From Nocardia sp. NBC_01730 (lineage in GTDB: Bacteria > Actinomycetota > Actinomycetes > Mycobacteriales > Mycobacteriaceae): a DNA stretch of 64,000 nucleotides. Positions 1 through 8,649 of this stretch are shown one piece after another. The stretch covers positions 7,130,001 through 7,194,000 of the forward strand of contig NZ_CP109162.1 of assembly GCF_035920445.1 (NCBI RefSeq). Reading direction: 5' to 3'. A model generated the notes under the pieces. It saw only the letters and a list, made by a program, of their open reading frames with translations, did no database searches and had not been told where the DNA came from. Both the position numbers and the translations under genes were made by a program. Numbering within the stretch: position 1 is the stretch's first letter; every line of letters begins with the position of its first letter.

Positions 1-1
1 C

Positions 2-808
2 GGAGTGTGGCGGGCGTACAACGGGTTCAGCCCGGAGGACGCGCGGGAGTTGGAGCAGCTGGGCTACGGCACGCTGTGGTTGGGCGCCTCACCGCCCGCG
101 GATCTCGCTTCGGTCGAGCCGTTGTTGGAGGCGACCGAGACGATCACCGTGGCCACCAGCATCGTGAACATCTGGGCGTCGTCGGCGAAGGAGGCCGCCG
201 AATCGTTCCACCGGATCGAGGCGCGTTTCCCCGGCCGGTTCCTGCTCGGCGTCGGCGCCGGGCACCCCGAACACACCGGTGAATACCGCAAGCCCTACGA
301 CGCGCTGGTCGAGTACCTCGACGAACTCGACGCCGCTGGTGTGCCCGTCGAGCGCCGCGCGGTGGCCGCGCTCGGCCCGCGCGTGCTGAAACTGGCCGCC
401 GAGCGGTCCGCGGGCGCGCTGCCGTATTTCGTGCCGCCGGAGCACACCGCGCAGGCCCGCCGCACGATCGGCCCTGATGCCCTGCTGGCGACCGAGCACA
501 AGGTCGCGCTGACCGACGATCCGAGCAAGGCGCACGCGATAGCCGATGGGACGATCGGGTTCTACCTCGGCCTGACGAACTACGTGTCGAACCTTCGCCG
601 GTTCGGCTTCACCGACGCCGACCTCACCACTCCACCCGGCGATCGGGTGTTCGACGCCGTCGTCGCGCACGGCACGCCGGAACAGGTCGCCGCCCGATTG
701 ATCGAACACCTCGACGCGGGCGCGAACCACGTGGCCCCGCAGATCCTCGGCGACGACTACCTCGCGGCGCTGCGCATACTCGCGCCGTTGCTCGCCGAAA
801 GGTCCTGA
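2..808 (+). CDS. LLM-class F420-dependent oxidoreductase (5' partial)
   Basis: Luciferase-like monooxygenase (LLM) fold enzyme, probably using the deazaflavin F420; substrate unknown. The visible protein has the GYGTLWLG strand near the start and the FLLGVGAGHP segment typical of the small actinobacterial F420-dependent LLM subfamily. The last third carries the EQVAARLIEHLDAGANHV helix-strand that ends the barrel. A GTG at 5 could be read as a start, but family members have several more residues before the WRAY segment and the frame stays open to the window edge, so the true start is most likely upstream. The family is clear; the reaction is not. Confidence 0.8.
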   Translation, partial: GVWRAYNGFSPEDARELEQLGYGTLWLGASPPADLASVEPLLEATETITVATSIVNIWASSAKEAAESFHRIEARFPGRFLLGVGAGHPEHTGEYRKPYDALVEYLDELDAAGVPVERRAVAALGPRVLKLAAERSAGALPYFVPPEHTAQARRTIGPDALLATEHKVALTDDPSKAHAIADGTIGFYLGLTNYVSNLRRFGFTDADLTTPPGDRVFDAVVAHGTPEQVAARLIEHLDAGANHVAPQILGDDYLAALRILAPLLAERS

Positions 809-1002
809 GCTTCCCCTCGAGCACACGAACTCGTTCGGTCCTCCGCGTCAGCCGGGGGCCGAACCCGTTTTCACACACAGGGGCTTTGCCACGATCGTCC
901 TAAGGGACTGTTAGGAAGCGAACAGAGCCATTCCGTCGGGCCTGTGACTGCCGACACACTGATCTTCGACGACGCGATGAGGCGTCGGAGTGAGGAGATC
1001 TT

Positions 1003-2415
1003 GTGACTACGACACAGCCAGTAGGCGAGCGCCGGGTGGTCGCGAACGTTCTGCGCGGATCCATCGGCAACCTCGTCGAGTGGTACGACTGGTACGTTTA
1101 CGCCGCATTCAGCGTGTACTTCGCGAAGACGTTCTTCCCCAAGGATGATCCGACGGCGCAGCTGTTGTCCACCGCCGCCGTGTTCGCCGTCGGCTTCCTG
1201 ATGCGTCCGATCGGTGGCTGGGCGCTGGGCCGGTACGCGGACAGGTTCGGTCGTCGCTCGGCGCTGACCCTGTCGGTGACCGTAATGGCCGCGGGCTCGT
1301 TGATGATCGCGGTGACGCCTGGATATCAGACAATCGGCCTGGCCGCGCCCGCCTTACTGCTTGTGGCCCGGCTGCTGCAAGGTCTCTCGGTCGGCGGTGA
1401 GTACGCCACCAGCGCGACCTATCTGTCCGAGGTGGCCTCTGCGGGCAAGCGCGGGTTCTACTCCAGCTTCCAGTACGTGACCCTGGTCGCTGGCCAGCTC
1501 GTCGCGCTCGGGGTGCAGATCGTGCTGCAGCAGTTCCTCGACACCGCCCAGATGAACAACTGGGGTTGGCGGATTCCGTTCGTGATCGGCGCGGCCGGTG
1601 CGCTGATCGTGATGTGGCTGCGGCGCGGCATGGACGAGTCCGAGCAATTCCGTGCCGAATCCGCGCGGGCGAACAGCACAGCCGAAGCCGTGTCGGCCGG
1701 ATCCGCGGGTGTGCAGAAGTCGCGCGGTTCGCTGCGCATCCTGTTGCAGTATCCGCGCGAATGTCTGCTGGTTATCGGGCTGACGCTGGGTGGAACCGTC
1801 GCTTTCTACACGTACACGACCTACATGCAGAAGTTCATGATCAACACCTCTGGCATCTCCAAGTCGACCGTCGCGTGGATCAACTTCGTCGCGCTGCTGG
1901 TCTTCGTCGTGCTGCAGCCGCTGGCCGGCGCGCTGTCGGATCGGGTCGGCAGGCGCAAATTGCTGATCTTCTTCGGCGTCGCGGGCACCGTGCTGACCGT
2001 GCCGATCATGACCGTACTCGCGCACACCACCGATCCGGTCGCGGCATGGGCGCTGATGATGGGTGCCCTGGTGATCATCACGGGATACACCTCGATCAAC
2101 GCCATCGTGAAGGCCGAGCTGTTCCCGACCAAGATCCGCGCGCTGGGTGTCGGCCTGCCGTACGCCCTGACCGTCGCCATCTTCGGCGGCACGGCGGAGA
2201 CGATCGCGCTGGCGCTGAAGAAGGGCGGCCACGAGTCGCTGTATTTCTGGTACGTCGCGGGATGCATCGCCGTCTCGCTGGTCACCTACTACTTCATGCG
2301 GGAGACCTCGACGGCGTCGACGATCGACGCGGCCGAGCCGACCACCGACGCCGATACCGGGTCCGACGTCGCGGCGGCCGAGCCGGGACGACCGTTCGTC
2401 ACCGTGCGTGACTGA
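1003..2415 (+). CDS. MHS-family MFS transporter (KgtP/ShiA-like organic acid permease)
   Basis: Inner-membrane proton symporter of the metabolite:H+ symporter (MHS) branch of the major facilitator superfamily; 470 residues and about 12 membrane segments. The N-terminal GSIGNLVEWYDWYVY stretch, the GRYADRFGRRSAL loop after TM2 and the LLQGLSVGGEYATSATYLSE motif are hallmarks of MHS permeases for alpha-ketoglutarate, shikimate or proline/betaine. The second half repeats the loop as GALSDRVGRRKLL. The GTG start is preceded by GAGGAG about 5 nt upstream. A response regulator, histidine kinase and TAXI binding protein follow on the same strand, which suggests regulated uptake of a carboxylate. The exact substrate cannot be read from sequence. 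Confidence 0.9.
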   Translation: MTTTQPVGERRVVANVLRGSIGNLVEWYDWYVYAAFSVYFAKTFFPKDDPTAQLLSTAAVFAVGFLMRPIGGWALGRYADRFGRRSALTLSVTVMAAGSLMIAVTPGYQTIGLAAPALLLVARLLQGLSVGGEYATSATYLSEVASAGKRGFYSSFQYVTLVAGQLVALGVQIVLQQFLDTAQMNNWGWRIPFVIGAAGALIVMWLRRGMDESEQFRAESARANSTAEAVSAGSAGVQKSRGSLRILLQYPRECLLVIGLTLGGTVAFYTYTTYMQKFMINTSGISKSTVAWINFVALLVFVVLQPLAGALSDRVGRRKLLIFFGVAGTVLTVPIMTVLAHTTDPVAAWALMMGALVIITGYTSINAIVKAELFPTKIRALGVGLPYALTVAIFGGTAETIALALKKGGHESLYFWYVAGCIAVSLVTYYFMRETSTASTIDAAEPTTDADTGSDVAAAEPGRPFVTVRD

Positions 2416-2461
2416 CCGCCCGGCACACGCGCCGATCCACCCGCTATGGGAGGATCGGCGC

Positions 2462-3121
2462 GTGCGGCTTGCGGTGGTCGAGGACGACGACGGCGTGGGA
2501 GACGCGCTGGTAGAGGCGCTCAACGCCCGTGGTTACCGCGCCGAACGCCTGCGCCGCGGGGCGGATCTGCTGATCGCCCACCGCGACTACGACGCGGTGA
2601 TCCTCGACCTCGGACTGCCCGACGGTGACGGCCTGCAGGTGCTACGCCGACTGCGCGAGGTGAGCACGGCGCCGGTGCTGATCCTGACCGCGCGCAGCGA
2701 CGAACGCTCCATCGTGCGCGGCCTGCGCGGCGGCGCCGACGACTACCTGGTGAAGCCGCCGCGGATCGCGGAGCTGGTGGCGCGGCTGGAGACGGTGACC
2801 CGGCGCGCGGCCGCCGCGGCGCAGCAGGCGCAGTCGGTGGTGGTCACCGGTGACGTGCGGGTCGACCTCGGCGCCCGCGTGGTCGAGGTGGCCGGCGCGC
2901 CGGTGACGTTGACGCAGAAGGAATTCGAGTTGGTCGAGGCGTTGGTGGAACGGCCGGGCGCCGCCGTGAGCCGCCAGCAGCTGATGGACCGGATCTGGGG
3001 CGATGCTTTCGTCGCGGTGTCGCGCTCGCTGGACGTGCACATGACCGGCTTGCGAGCCAAGCTGAATCGGCCGGGCCTCATCACCACCATTCGCGGCTAC
3101 GGATATCGGTGGGGGCAGTGA
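2462..3121 (+). CDS. OmpR-family DNA-binding response regulator
   Basis: Two-component response regulator of 219 residues. The receiver domain (1-115) has the acidic pocket EDDD at 7-10, the phosphoacceptor Asp49 in VILDLGLPDGD and the conserved Lys in DDYLVKP. The winged helix (about 125-219) ends with the TIRGYGYRW hairpin of OmpR/PhoB proteins. An ATG-like GTG 54 nt upstream is in frame, but the GTG at 2462 has GGGAGG at 2447-2452 and starts directly on the first beta strand (VRLAVVEDDD), so it is preferred. It lies 46 nt after the transporter gene and just before its probable cognate kinase. It resembles TctD-type regulators of carboxylate uptake, which is an inference from context. Confidence 0.9.
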   Translation: MRLAVVEDDDGVGDALVEALNARGYRAERLRRGADLLIAHRDYDAVILDLGLPDGDGLQVLRRLREVSTAPVLILTARSDERSIVRGLRGGADDYLVKPPRIAELVARLETVTRRAAAAAQQAQSVVVTGDVRVDLGARVVEVAGAPVTLTQKEFELVEALVERPGAAVSRQQLMDRIWGDAFVAVSRSLDVHMTGLRAKLNRPGLITTIRGYGYRWGQ

Positions 3122-3158
3122 GCGCGATGCCCGCCCCCGGGCGGGCCGGAGGTGTGCG

Positions 3159-4580
3159 ATGCGGCGTCGCCTGCTGGTCGCGCTGACGGTTTTCGCGGCC
3201 ATCGCGGTGCTGGCGTTCGCGGTTCCGCTGTCGCTGACCATCGCGACCAGCCGCACCCAGCAGCTGGTACTGGCGCGCTCCGGGGATGCTGACCGGTTCG
3301 CGAACCTCGCCGACGACGCCGTCACCGCGGGGGACAGCCGCGCGCTGGCCGACGAGGTGAGCCGCTATCACGAGCTGTACGGCGAGAACGTGCTCGTGGT
3401 CGATGCCAGGGGCACCCCGGCGGTGAACGCGGGCGCTGACGTGACCGATCCCGGGGTCGTCGCGGCGGTGGCGGCCGCACGCCGCAACCAGCGTCCGCAC
3501 GCGGTGGACAAGCTGACGCCGTGGGGCGCGCCGACCATGCTCGTCGCGCGGCCCGTCGGCACCGGCGTGCAGGTGAACGGTGCCGTCGTGATCGAGGCGT
3601 CCACAGCCCGAGCCCGCGCCGACATCGGACGGGCCTGGGTGGTGATCGTGGTCGGTGGCGTGGTGGCCATGACGTTGTTCATGCTGCTGGCGGTCACGCT
3701 CAGCCGCTGGGTGTTGCGGCCGCTCGCGGCGCTGTCGCACGCGGTCGAGGAGCTGACCGCGGCGCTGCCTAAGCCGCGCGCGGACACCGTCGCTCCGGTA
3801 TCGATCGCGGGTCGCCACGGCGGGCCGCCGGAGATGCGGGCGCTTGCCGGATCGTTCGACGCCATGGCTTTCGCCGTCGCCGATTCCGCGGACGCGCAAC
3901 GCCAGCTCGTCGCCGACACCGCACACGCGATGCGTAATCCGCTGGCCGCCTTGACAATTCGACTCGACTCCTTGGAGCCCGCGATTCCGGAGAGTGCCGC
4001 GAGCACCTTCCGCGGCGCGGGCGCCGAGGTAGACCGCCTGACCGCGCTGCTCGACGGCCTGCTCAGTCTCGCTGTCGCCGAGACGCCCGCCGCGTTCGAC
4101 GCCGTGCGAAGCGCCGCCGACGACAGGTACTGTGATGCCGTGCAAGTGGTCGCCGACCGCTTCGACGCCTGGTGCTCGGCATTCGCGGCGGCCGACCAGG
4201 AACTGCGCGTCGCGCCGTCGCCCGCGCATGCCGACGTCGCGGTCGCCGCTGACGTGCTCGCCCAGATTCTCGATGTCCCGCTGAGCAATTCGTCGCGCTA
4301 CGCGGGTCGCGGCGCACACACCGAGCTGGCCGTCGCGACGGAGCCCGGCTGGGTAGCGGTGACCGTTCGCGACGACGGCGCGGGGGTACGGCCCGGCGAG
4401 ATCGACAAGTTGACCACCCGTTTCTTCCGCGGCTCGTCGGCACCGGCCGGCGGCTCCGGGCTCGGCCTGCCGATCGCCGCGGCGCTGACGCAGGCGCGCG
4501 GCGGCACCCTCACGGTCGAAGCGATCCATCCGCATGGCCTCGCGATCGGTGTCCGACTGCCCGCGGCGGTGGACCGATGA
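3159..4580 (+). CDS. Sensor histidine kinase, TctE-like
   Basis: Membrane histidine kinase of 473 residues. Layout: TM1 (about 5-28), a periplasmic sensor region (about 30-155), TM2 (about 158-182), a HAMP linker starting SRWVLRPLAALSHAVEEL, dimerisation/phosphoacceptor helix with His256 in DTAHAMRNPLAAL, then a GHKL ATPase domain with N-box (LSNSSRYAG), G1 (RDDGAGV) and G2 (GGSGLGLPIAAAL). The H-box has Ala instead of the usual Glu/Asp/Gln after the His, and the N-box is unusual, but the key Asn and Gly residues are present. It follows the regulator by 37 nt and its stop overlaps the next start (ATGA), so the kinase and the TAXI lipoprotein are translationally coupled. Confidence 0.88.
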   Translation: MRRRLLVALTVFAAIAVLAFAVPLSLTIATSRTQQLVLARSGDADRFANLADDAVTAGDSRALADEVSRYHELYGENVLVVDARGTPAVNAGADVTDPGVVAAVAAARRNQRPHAVDKLTPWGAPTMLVARPVGTGVQVNGAVVIEASTARARADIGRAWVVIVVGGVVAMTLFMLLAVTLSRWVLRPLAALSHAVEELTAALPKPRADTVAPVSIAGRHGGPPEMRALAGSFDAMAFAVADSADAQRQLVADTAHAMRNPLAALTIRLDSLEPAIPESAASTFRGAGAEVDRLTALLDGLLSLAVAETPAAFDAVRSAADDRYCDAVQVVADRFDAWCSAFAAADQELRVAPSPAHADVAVAADVLAQILDVPLSNSSRYAGRGAHTELAVATEPGWVAVTVRDDGAGVRPGEIDKLTTRFFRGSSAPAGGSGLGLPIAAALTQARGGTLTVEAIHPHGLAIGVRLPAAVDR

Positions 4581-5554
4581 CGCGGCGCGAACCGGGTGGC
4601 GTCGGTCGGCGCGGATTCCTCGCCCTCGCTGTCGCGGCCGGAATCGCGGGGTGCGGTCCGCGCGGCGCAGGGGCCACGGTGCGGCTGGCCTCCGGCGAGG
4701 TCGGCGGCTTCTATCACGCGTTCGCGGGGTTGCTCGGTGCCGCAGCGGCGAAGGACGGGGATGTGCGGATCGAACGGGTCACCACGGCGGGTTCTCAGGC
4801 CAATCTGACGCTGCTCGCGCGCGGCGAGGTGGATGCCGCACTCGCGCTCTCGGACTCGGTGCGGGACGGCGCCGACCGGGTGGCCCACCCGTCGCCCGAC
4901 CACCACCCCTCATCGAGTCACTACGCGACGCTGTCGGCCCTGGGGCGGGTGTACGAGAACTACCTGCAACTGGTCGTGCGTTCAGATAGTTCGGTCGGTG
5001 CGGTCGCGGATCTGCGTGGGGCGCGGGTGAGTCTAGGGGCGGAAGGGTCCGGTGCGGCGCTGACCGGTGAGCGGATCCTGCGGGTCGCGGGGTTGGATCC
5101 CGCCGTCGATGTGGCGATTTCGCATCGGTCGTTGCCTGAGGCGGTAGCCGCGTTGGGCGATGGTGACGCGGACGCGTTGCTGTGGGCGGGCGGTGTGCCG
5201 ACGGCGTTGCTCGAGGTGCCGAGCCGGATGCGGCTGGTGGACATGGGCGAACTGGCCGCGCCGATGCGGGAGCGGTTCGGGCCGGTATACGACCGGGTGG
5301 CGATCCCCGCCGACGCCTACCCCGGTGGCGTCGCGGTGCACACGATCGGGGTGGCGAACCTCCTGCTCGCCGCCGCCGTCATGCCGAACGAGGTGGCCGC
5401 CTCGATTGTGGAGCTCCTGGTGTGGCAGGCGGATTCACTGGTGCCCACCGAGGCGGCCGGCGCCCAGTTCCTCGACGGTCGCTCGCTGATCAGCACCGGT
5501 TCCATCCCGCTGCATCCCGGCGCGGCCGAGGTCTATCGCCGCTGGCACGGCTGA
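4577..5554 (+). CDS. TAXI-family TRAP-type solute-binding lipoprotein
   Basis: Extracytoplasmic solute receptor of the TAXI family (TRAP-associated extracytoplasmic immunogenic). The N-terminus has twin arginines before a hydrophobic stretch (GRRGFLALAVAAG) and a lipobox with Cys26 (GIAGCGP), so it is probably a Tat-exported lipoprotein. The body has family features: a start strand VRLASGEVGGFYHAFAGLL, TTAGSQANLTLLARGEVDAAL and the GARVSLGAEGSGAALTGERIL segment. No TRAP membrane subunits (DctQM-like) are nearby. Instead the gene overlaps the histidine kinase gene by 4 nt, so it may present the ligand to the kinase or serve the MFS permease upstream. That role is inference; the family call is strong. 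Confidence 0.85.
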   Translation: MTRREPGGVGRRGFLALAVAAGIAGCGPRGAGATVRLASGEVGGFYHAFAGLLGAAAAKDGDVRIERVTTAGSQANLTLLARGEVDAALALSDSVRDGADRVAHPSPDHHPSSSHYATLSALGRVYENYLQLVVRSDSSVGAVADLRGARVSLGAEGSGAALTGERILRVAGLDPAVDVAISHRSLPEAVAALGDGDADALLWAGGVPTALLEVPSRMRLVDMGELAAPMRERFGPVYDRVAIPADAYPGGVAVHTIGVANLLLAAAVMPNEVAASIVELLVWQADSLVPTEAAGAQFLDGRSLISTGSIPLHPGAAEVYRRWHG

Positions 5555-5598
5555 TCGGCGTCCTGTTCCTGGCACCGGCGATGTGCGGGCGTGACCGG

Positions 5599-5907
5599 TC
5601 AGGAACGGACCAGGCGGGCGATGGCGTCGGTGGCTTCTTTGAGCTTGGCTTCGGCCTGGGGGCCGCCCGCGACCGCCGCGTCCACCACGCAGTGGCTGAT
5701 GTGGTCCTCGAGCAGGCCCATCGCGACCGCTTGCAGGGCCTTGGTCATGGCGGACACCTGGGTCAGGATGTCGATGCAGTACTTTTCTTCCTCCACCATC
5801 CGCTGCAGACCGCGCGCCTGACCCTCGATGCGGCGTAGCCGCTTGAGGTAGTCGTCCTTGGCGGTGATGTAGCCGTGCGGCGCGTGATCGTTGGGGGTGG
5901 CTGCCAC
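5599..5907 (-). CDS. csoR: CsoR-type metal-sensing repressor
   Basis: All-helical CsoR/RcnR (DUF156) repressor of 102 residues. It contains the Cu(I) ligand set of CsoR proteins, Cys44, His69 and Cys73, with the same spacing as C36/H61/C65 of the M. tuberculosis protein, and the RLRRIEGQARGLQRM DNA/tetramer helix. The frame is open further upstream, but the GTG at 5907 has GAGGAG six nt before it, while earlier starts would lie inside the operator at 5953-5967. No copper ATPase or chaperone gene is adjacent, so targets other than itself must be elsewhere. A formaldehyde- or persulfide-sensing relative is less likely given the intact C-H-C set. Confidence 0.85.
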   Translation of the reverse strand: MAATPNDHAPHGYITAKDDYLKRLRRIEGQARGLQRMVEEEKYCIDILTQVSAMTKALQAVAMGLLEDHISHCVVDAAVAGGPQAEAKLKEATDAIARLVRS

Positions 5908-5952
5908 CGGTGTCTCCTCGCTGCCTGCCGGTCTGCGGGTGGACCGGATCAA

Positions 5953-5967
5953 TACCCCCCTAGGGTA
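5953..5967. promoter_or_regulatory. Candidate CsoR operator
   Basis: The 15-bp site reads TACCC-CCCTA-GGGTA, a perfect inverted repeat of TACCC around five bases. This is the short GC-tract type of CsoR operator described in actinobacteria. It lies about 45 bp upstream of the csoR start codon, consistent with autorepression. Confidence 0.65.
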
Positions 5968-6150
5968 CATCCGTCGGGGTGAATTGTCAGGTCAGCGCCC
6001 CGCACGCCGGGTCGCCCCAGGCCGACGCGCGCACCCGGCACGCCCTATTGCACGTCGAACGATTCCTCCGGTGATCATGCCTGACGCCGCGCAGGCGCGG
6101 TCGCGCCGCCCCGCGATGCGGCGGCCGAGGCGAGACGGGACAATTGCGAT

Positions 6151-6960
6151 ATGAGTTCGCACTCTCGGCCTGCGCTCGCCGTCATCGGCGGTAGTGGTTT
6201 CTACGATTTCTTCGACAACGAGGCAACGACCGTCGAGGTCGAGACCCCGTACGGGTCGCCGAGCGCGGCCATCGCGGTCGGCGAGGTGGAGGGCAGGCCG
6301 GTGGCCTTCCTGCCCAGGCACGGCAAGAACCATGAGTACGCACCGCACACCCTGCCGTACCGGGCCAACCTGTGGGCACTGCGCGCGCTCGGTGTGCGGC
6401 GGATCTTCGCGCCGTGCGCGGTCGGCAGCCTGCGCGCGGACTGGGGCCCCGGCACCATCGCGGTACCGGACCAGCTGGTCGACCGGACCTTCGGCCGTCC
6501 GCAGACCTACTTCGATGGCGGCGGCATCCACGTCTCGTTCGCGGACCCGTACTGCGACGAACTGCGTGCCGCCGCCATCAAGGCCGAGACCGACGCGCTG
6601 CCGATGATGCACTCGGGCACCATGGTGGTGGTCGAGGGACCGCGCTTCTCCACGCGCGCCGAGAGCCGATGGTTTGCCACGCAGGGCTGGGAGCTGGTGA
6701 ACATGACCGGCCATCCCGAAGCCGTGCTCGCCCGCGAACTCGAAATGTGCTATGCGGCAGTCGCTTTGGTGACCGATCTGGATGCGGGGCTGGAGGAGGG
6801 CGGTGGCGTGCACGCTGTCGACGTCTTCGCCGAGTTCAAGCGAAATCTCGCGCCGTTCAAGGAACTCATCCGCCGAGCGGTGGGCGCGATCGACGGCACC
6901 GACACCTGTGAGCGGTGTCGTGTGCACGCGGGAGTATCGCTGCCGTTCGAACTACCGTGA
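6151..6960 (+). CDS. mtnP: S-methyl-5'-thioadenosine phosphorylase
   Basis: Cytosolic purine nucleoside phosphorylase-family enzyme (269 residues) that cleaves 5'-methylthioadenosine with phosphate in methionine salvage. Seen: the N-terminal AVIGGSGFYDF phosphate loop, FLPRHGKNHEYAPH, the YRANLWALRALGV helix, EGPRFSTRAESRW, and the substrate-binding NMTGHPEAVLARELEMCY signature. The length fits the family. The salvage partner genes are not in the window. A 23-bp hairpin overlaps the stop codon between this gene and the convergent reductase gene. A related 6-oxopurine phosphorylase cannot be fully excluded, but the MTG.PEA signature favours MTAP. Confidence 0.88.
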   Translation: MSSHSRPALAVIGGSGFYDFFDNEATTVEVETPYGSPSAAIAVGEVEGRPVAFLPRHGKNHEYAPHTLPYRANLWALRALGVRRIFAPCAVGSLRADWGPGTIAVPDQLVDRTFGRPQTYFDGGGIHVSFADPYCDELRAAAIKAETDALPMMHSGTMVVVEGPRFSTRAESRWFATQGWELVNMTGHPEAVLARELEMCYAAVALVTDLDAGLEEGGGVHAVDVFAEFKRNLAPFKELIRRAVGAIDGTDTCERCRVHAGVSLPFELP

Positions 6961-6979
6961 CCCGAAATGTGGGGGTCAC
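6957..6979. terminator. Short hairpin between convergent genes
   Basis: Inverted repeat GTGACCC / GGGTCAC with a 9-nt loop, starting on the mtnP stop codon. No T-tract. It may act as a bidirectional terminator for mtnP and the facing oxidoreductase gene. Confidence 0.4.
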
Positions 6980-6989
6980 TCAGGCCGTT

Positions 6990-7820
6990 TCACTTGAACG
7001 CGTCGGCGTGCGCCGTCGCCCACTGCGCGAAAGTGCTCGGTGGCCGTCCGATCACCTGCTCGACGGTGGAGTAGAGCGTCGCCTCGTCCAGCGTGCCGTC
7101 GGCGAAGAAGCCGAGGAAGGCGTCGACGTACTCCTGCGGCATGGTGGCTACCAACTCGGCCTTCGTCTCCTCGTTGCTGAGCGCGTGCGCGACGAGCGGG
7201 CGGTCGAGCACGGCGGCGAGCACCGCGATCTGGTCGGCGGGCAGCAGCGCCTGCGGACCGGTCAGCTCGAGGACCTGCCCGTCCAGCCCGCCGTCGGTGA
7301 GCGCCGTCGCCGCGACCGCCGCGATATCGGCGGGATCGATCGCCCCGACCCGGACGTCGGGGAACTGCACGCGGACGACGTCGCCGACCGCGAGCTGGGG
7401 CAGCCAGCGCAGCGAGTTCGACATGAACGACCTGGGCCGCAGAAATGTCCAGGCCAGCTCGGATGCGCGCACCGCGCGCTCGGACAGCGTCATGTAGCGG
7501 GACACGGCATTGTTCAGGTCCTGCAGTGCGGCCGAGCCGCCCGAGAGCAGCGCGACCCGTTGCACCCCGGCCTTTTTCGCCCGTTTCAGCAGGTCGGGAA
7601 GGTCGTTGTAGCCGGAGAGCAAGAACATGCCGTGCACGCCGTCGAGCGCCTCGCTCAGTGTCTCCGGCCGGTTCAGATCACCGGTGACCGCCTCGACGCC
7701 GGATGGCAGGGTGGCCTTCGCCTGGTCACGCACCAGCGCCCGCACCGGCACACCTTGCTTGCTCAGCGTCCGCACCAGTTCGGCACCGATATTGCCGGTG
7801 GCTCCTGCGACCAGGATCAT
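6990..7820 (-). CDS. NAD(P)-binding NmrA-like oxidoreductase
   Basis: Atypical short-chain dehydrogenase of the NmrA/HSCARG type, 276 residues. The N-terminus is a Rossmann strand-loop-helix (ILVAGATGNIGAELVRTL) followed by VPVRALVRD, the usual NADP-contact segment. The classical YxxxK active site is not evident, so it may be a quinone reductase-like enzyme or a redox sensor. The ATG at 7820 has GGAGGAG just upstream, which excludes the longer frame. It is a single gene, facing mtnP and separated from the TetR gene by 100 nt. Substrate unknown. Confidence 0.82.
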   Translation of the reverse strand: MILVAGATGNIGAELVRTLSKQGVPVRALVRDQAKATLPSGVEAVTGDLNRPETLSEALDGVHGMFLLSGYNDLPDLLKRAKKAGVQRVALLSGGSAALQDLNNAVSRYMTLSERAVRASELAWTFLRPRSFMSNSLRWLPQLAVGDVVRVQFPDVRVGAIDPADIAAVAATALTDGGLDGQVLELTGPQALLPADQIAVLAAVLDRPLVAHALSNEETKAELVATMPQEYVDAFLGFFADGTLDEATLYSTVEQVIGRPPSTFAQWATAHADAFK

Positions 7821-7920
7821 TTCGTCTCCTCCCGTGACCTGCACTGTGCGTGTCGTGCCGAACATAGCGACATGCAGCGCGTTCAGGTAAGAATTCGCCC
7901 ACCGACGGCGGGAAGTCGCG

Positions 7921-8571
7921 TTATGGCCGGGCCCGTCGCGTCATGATGAGCGCGGTGCTGGCGCGGGCCGCGGCGTAGGCCTCGCTCAGGCAGGCGGCGA
8001 GCGCGTCGCGGTCGGCCGGTCCCGGTCGCAGCGTCCATTCCTCCAATGCGCAGTGGAAGGCGGCGATCATGATGTCGAGTGCGAGTCGTGGTCGCAGGTC
8101 GTGGGGATCGAGCTCGAAGACCTCGCCGAGCGTCGACAGCGCGGCACGCGTGGTGCGATCGCAGAATTCCAGACCGTGCGCGTTCATCGACGGCACCCGG
8201 GCGGCAAGTCGGCGGCTGCGCAGCGCGCGGTCGGCCCACCCGTCCGCCGGCATGCGGTCAAGGGCGGTGCGCAGGGTGTCGTGGAGTAGGTCGATCAGCG
8301 GCCGGTCCCGGCCGGGCGCCGGGGTCTCCAACTCGGTGAGAAAGGCTGCCCACAGGTCCTGCGTCGGTGCCATCGCGACGTCTTCCTTGCTCGTGAAATA
8401 GCGGAAGAACGTGCGTTTGGAGATCTCTACCGCTGCGCATAGCTCGTCGAGGGTGGTCGCCTCGAAACCCTTCTCGGTGAACCAGTCCAGCGCGGTGTCG
8501 ATCAGTGCCTGACGGGTGCGCAGCTTCTTGCGGTCCCGCAGGGACAACTCGTCAGGAAATGCCATGCTCAT
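7921..8571 (-). CDS. TetR-family transcriptional regulator
   Basis: TetR repressor of 216 residues. The DNA-binding domain (about 17-63) contains the recognition segment [26 protein letters not shown], and the C-terminal ligand domain is helical and not diagnostic. It is transcribed away from the quinone reductase-like gene at 8650; the 78-bp gap between them contains two GCCACTGG repeats, so that gene is the likely target together with the regulator itself. Confidence 0.88.
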   Translation of the reverse strand: MSMAFPDELSLRDRKKLRTRQALIDTALDWFTEKGFEATTLDELCAAVEISKRTFFRYFTSKEDVAMAPTQDLWAAFLTELETPAPGRDRPLIDLLHDTLRTALDRMPADGWADRALRSRRLAARVPSMNAHGLEFCDRTTRAALSTLGEVFELDPHDLRPRLALDIMIAAFHCALEEWTLRPGPADRDALAACLSEAYAAARASTALIMTRRARP

Positions 8572-8597
8572 GTTCCCACCGTACCTTGGCGGCTAAT

Positions 8598-8622
8598 GCC
8601 ACTGGTAGTAATGTGCCACTGG
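8598..8622. promoter_or_regulatory. Candidate TetR operator, paired GCCACTGG repeats
   Basis: Two copies of GCCACTGG, at 8598-8605 and 8615-8622, spaced 17 bp start to start, each followed by TAG. They sit between the divergent TetR and dehydrogenase genes. CCAnTGG is itself palindromic. Operator function is inferred from position only. Confidence 0.4.
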
Positions 8623-8649
8623 GTAGCAGTTAGTAGAAAGTGGGAGATC

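Noticed and set aside
4577-5554. Complete TRAP transporter
   Set aside because: No membrane subunit genes next to the TAXI receptor.
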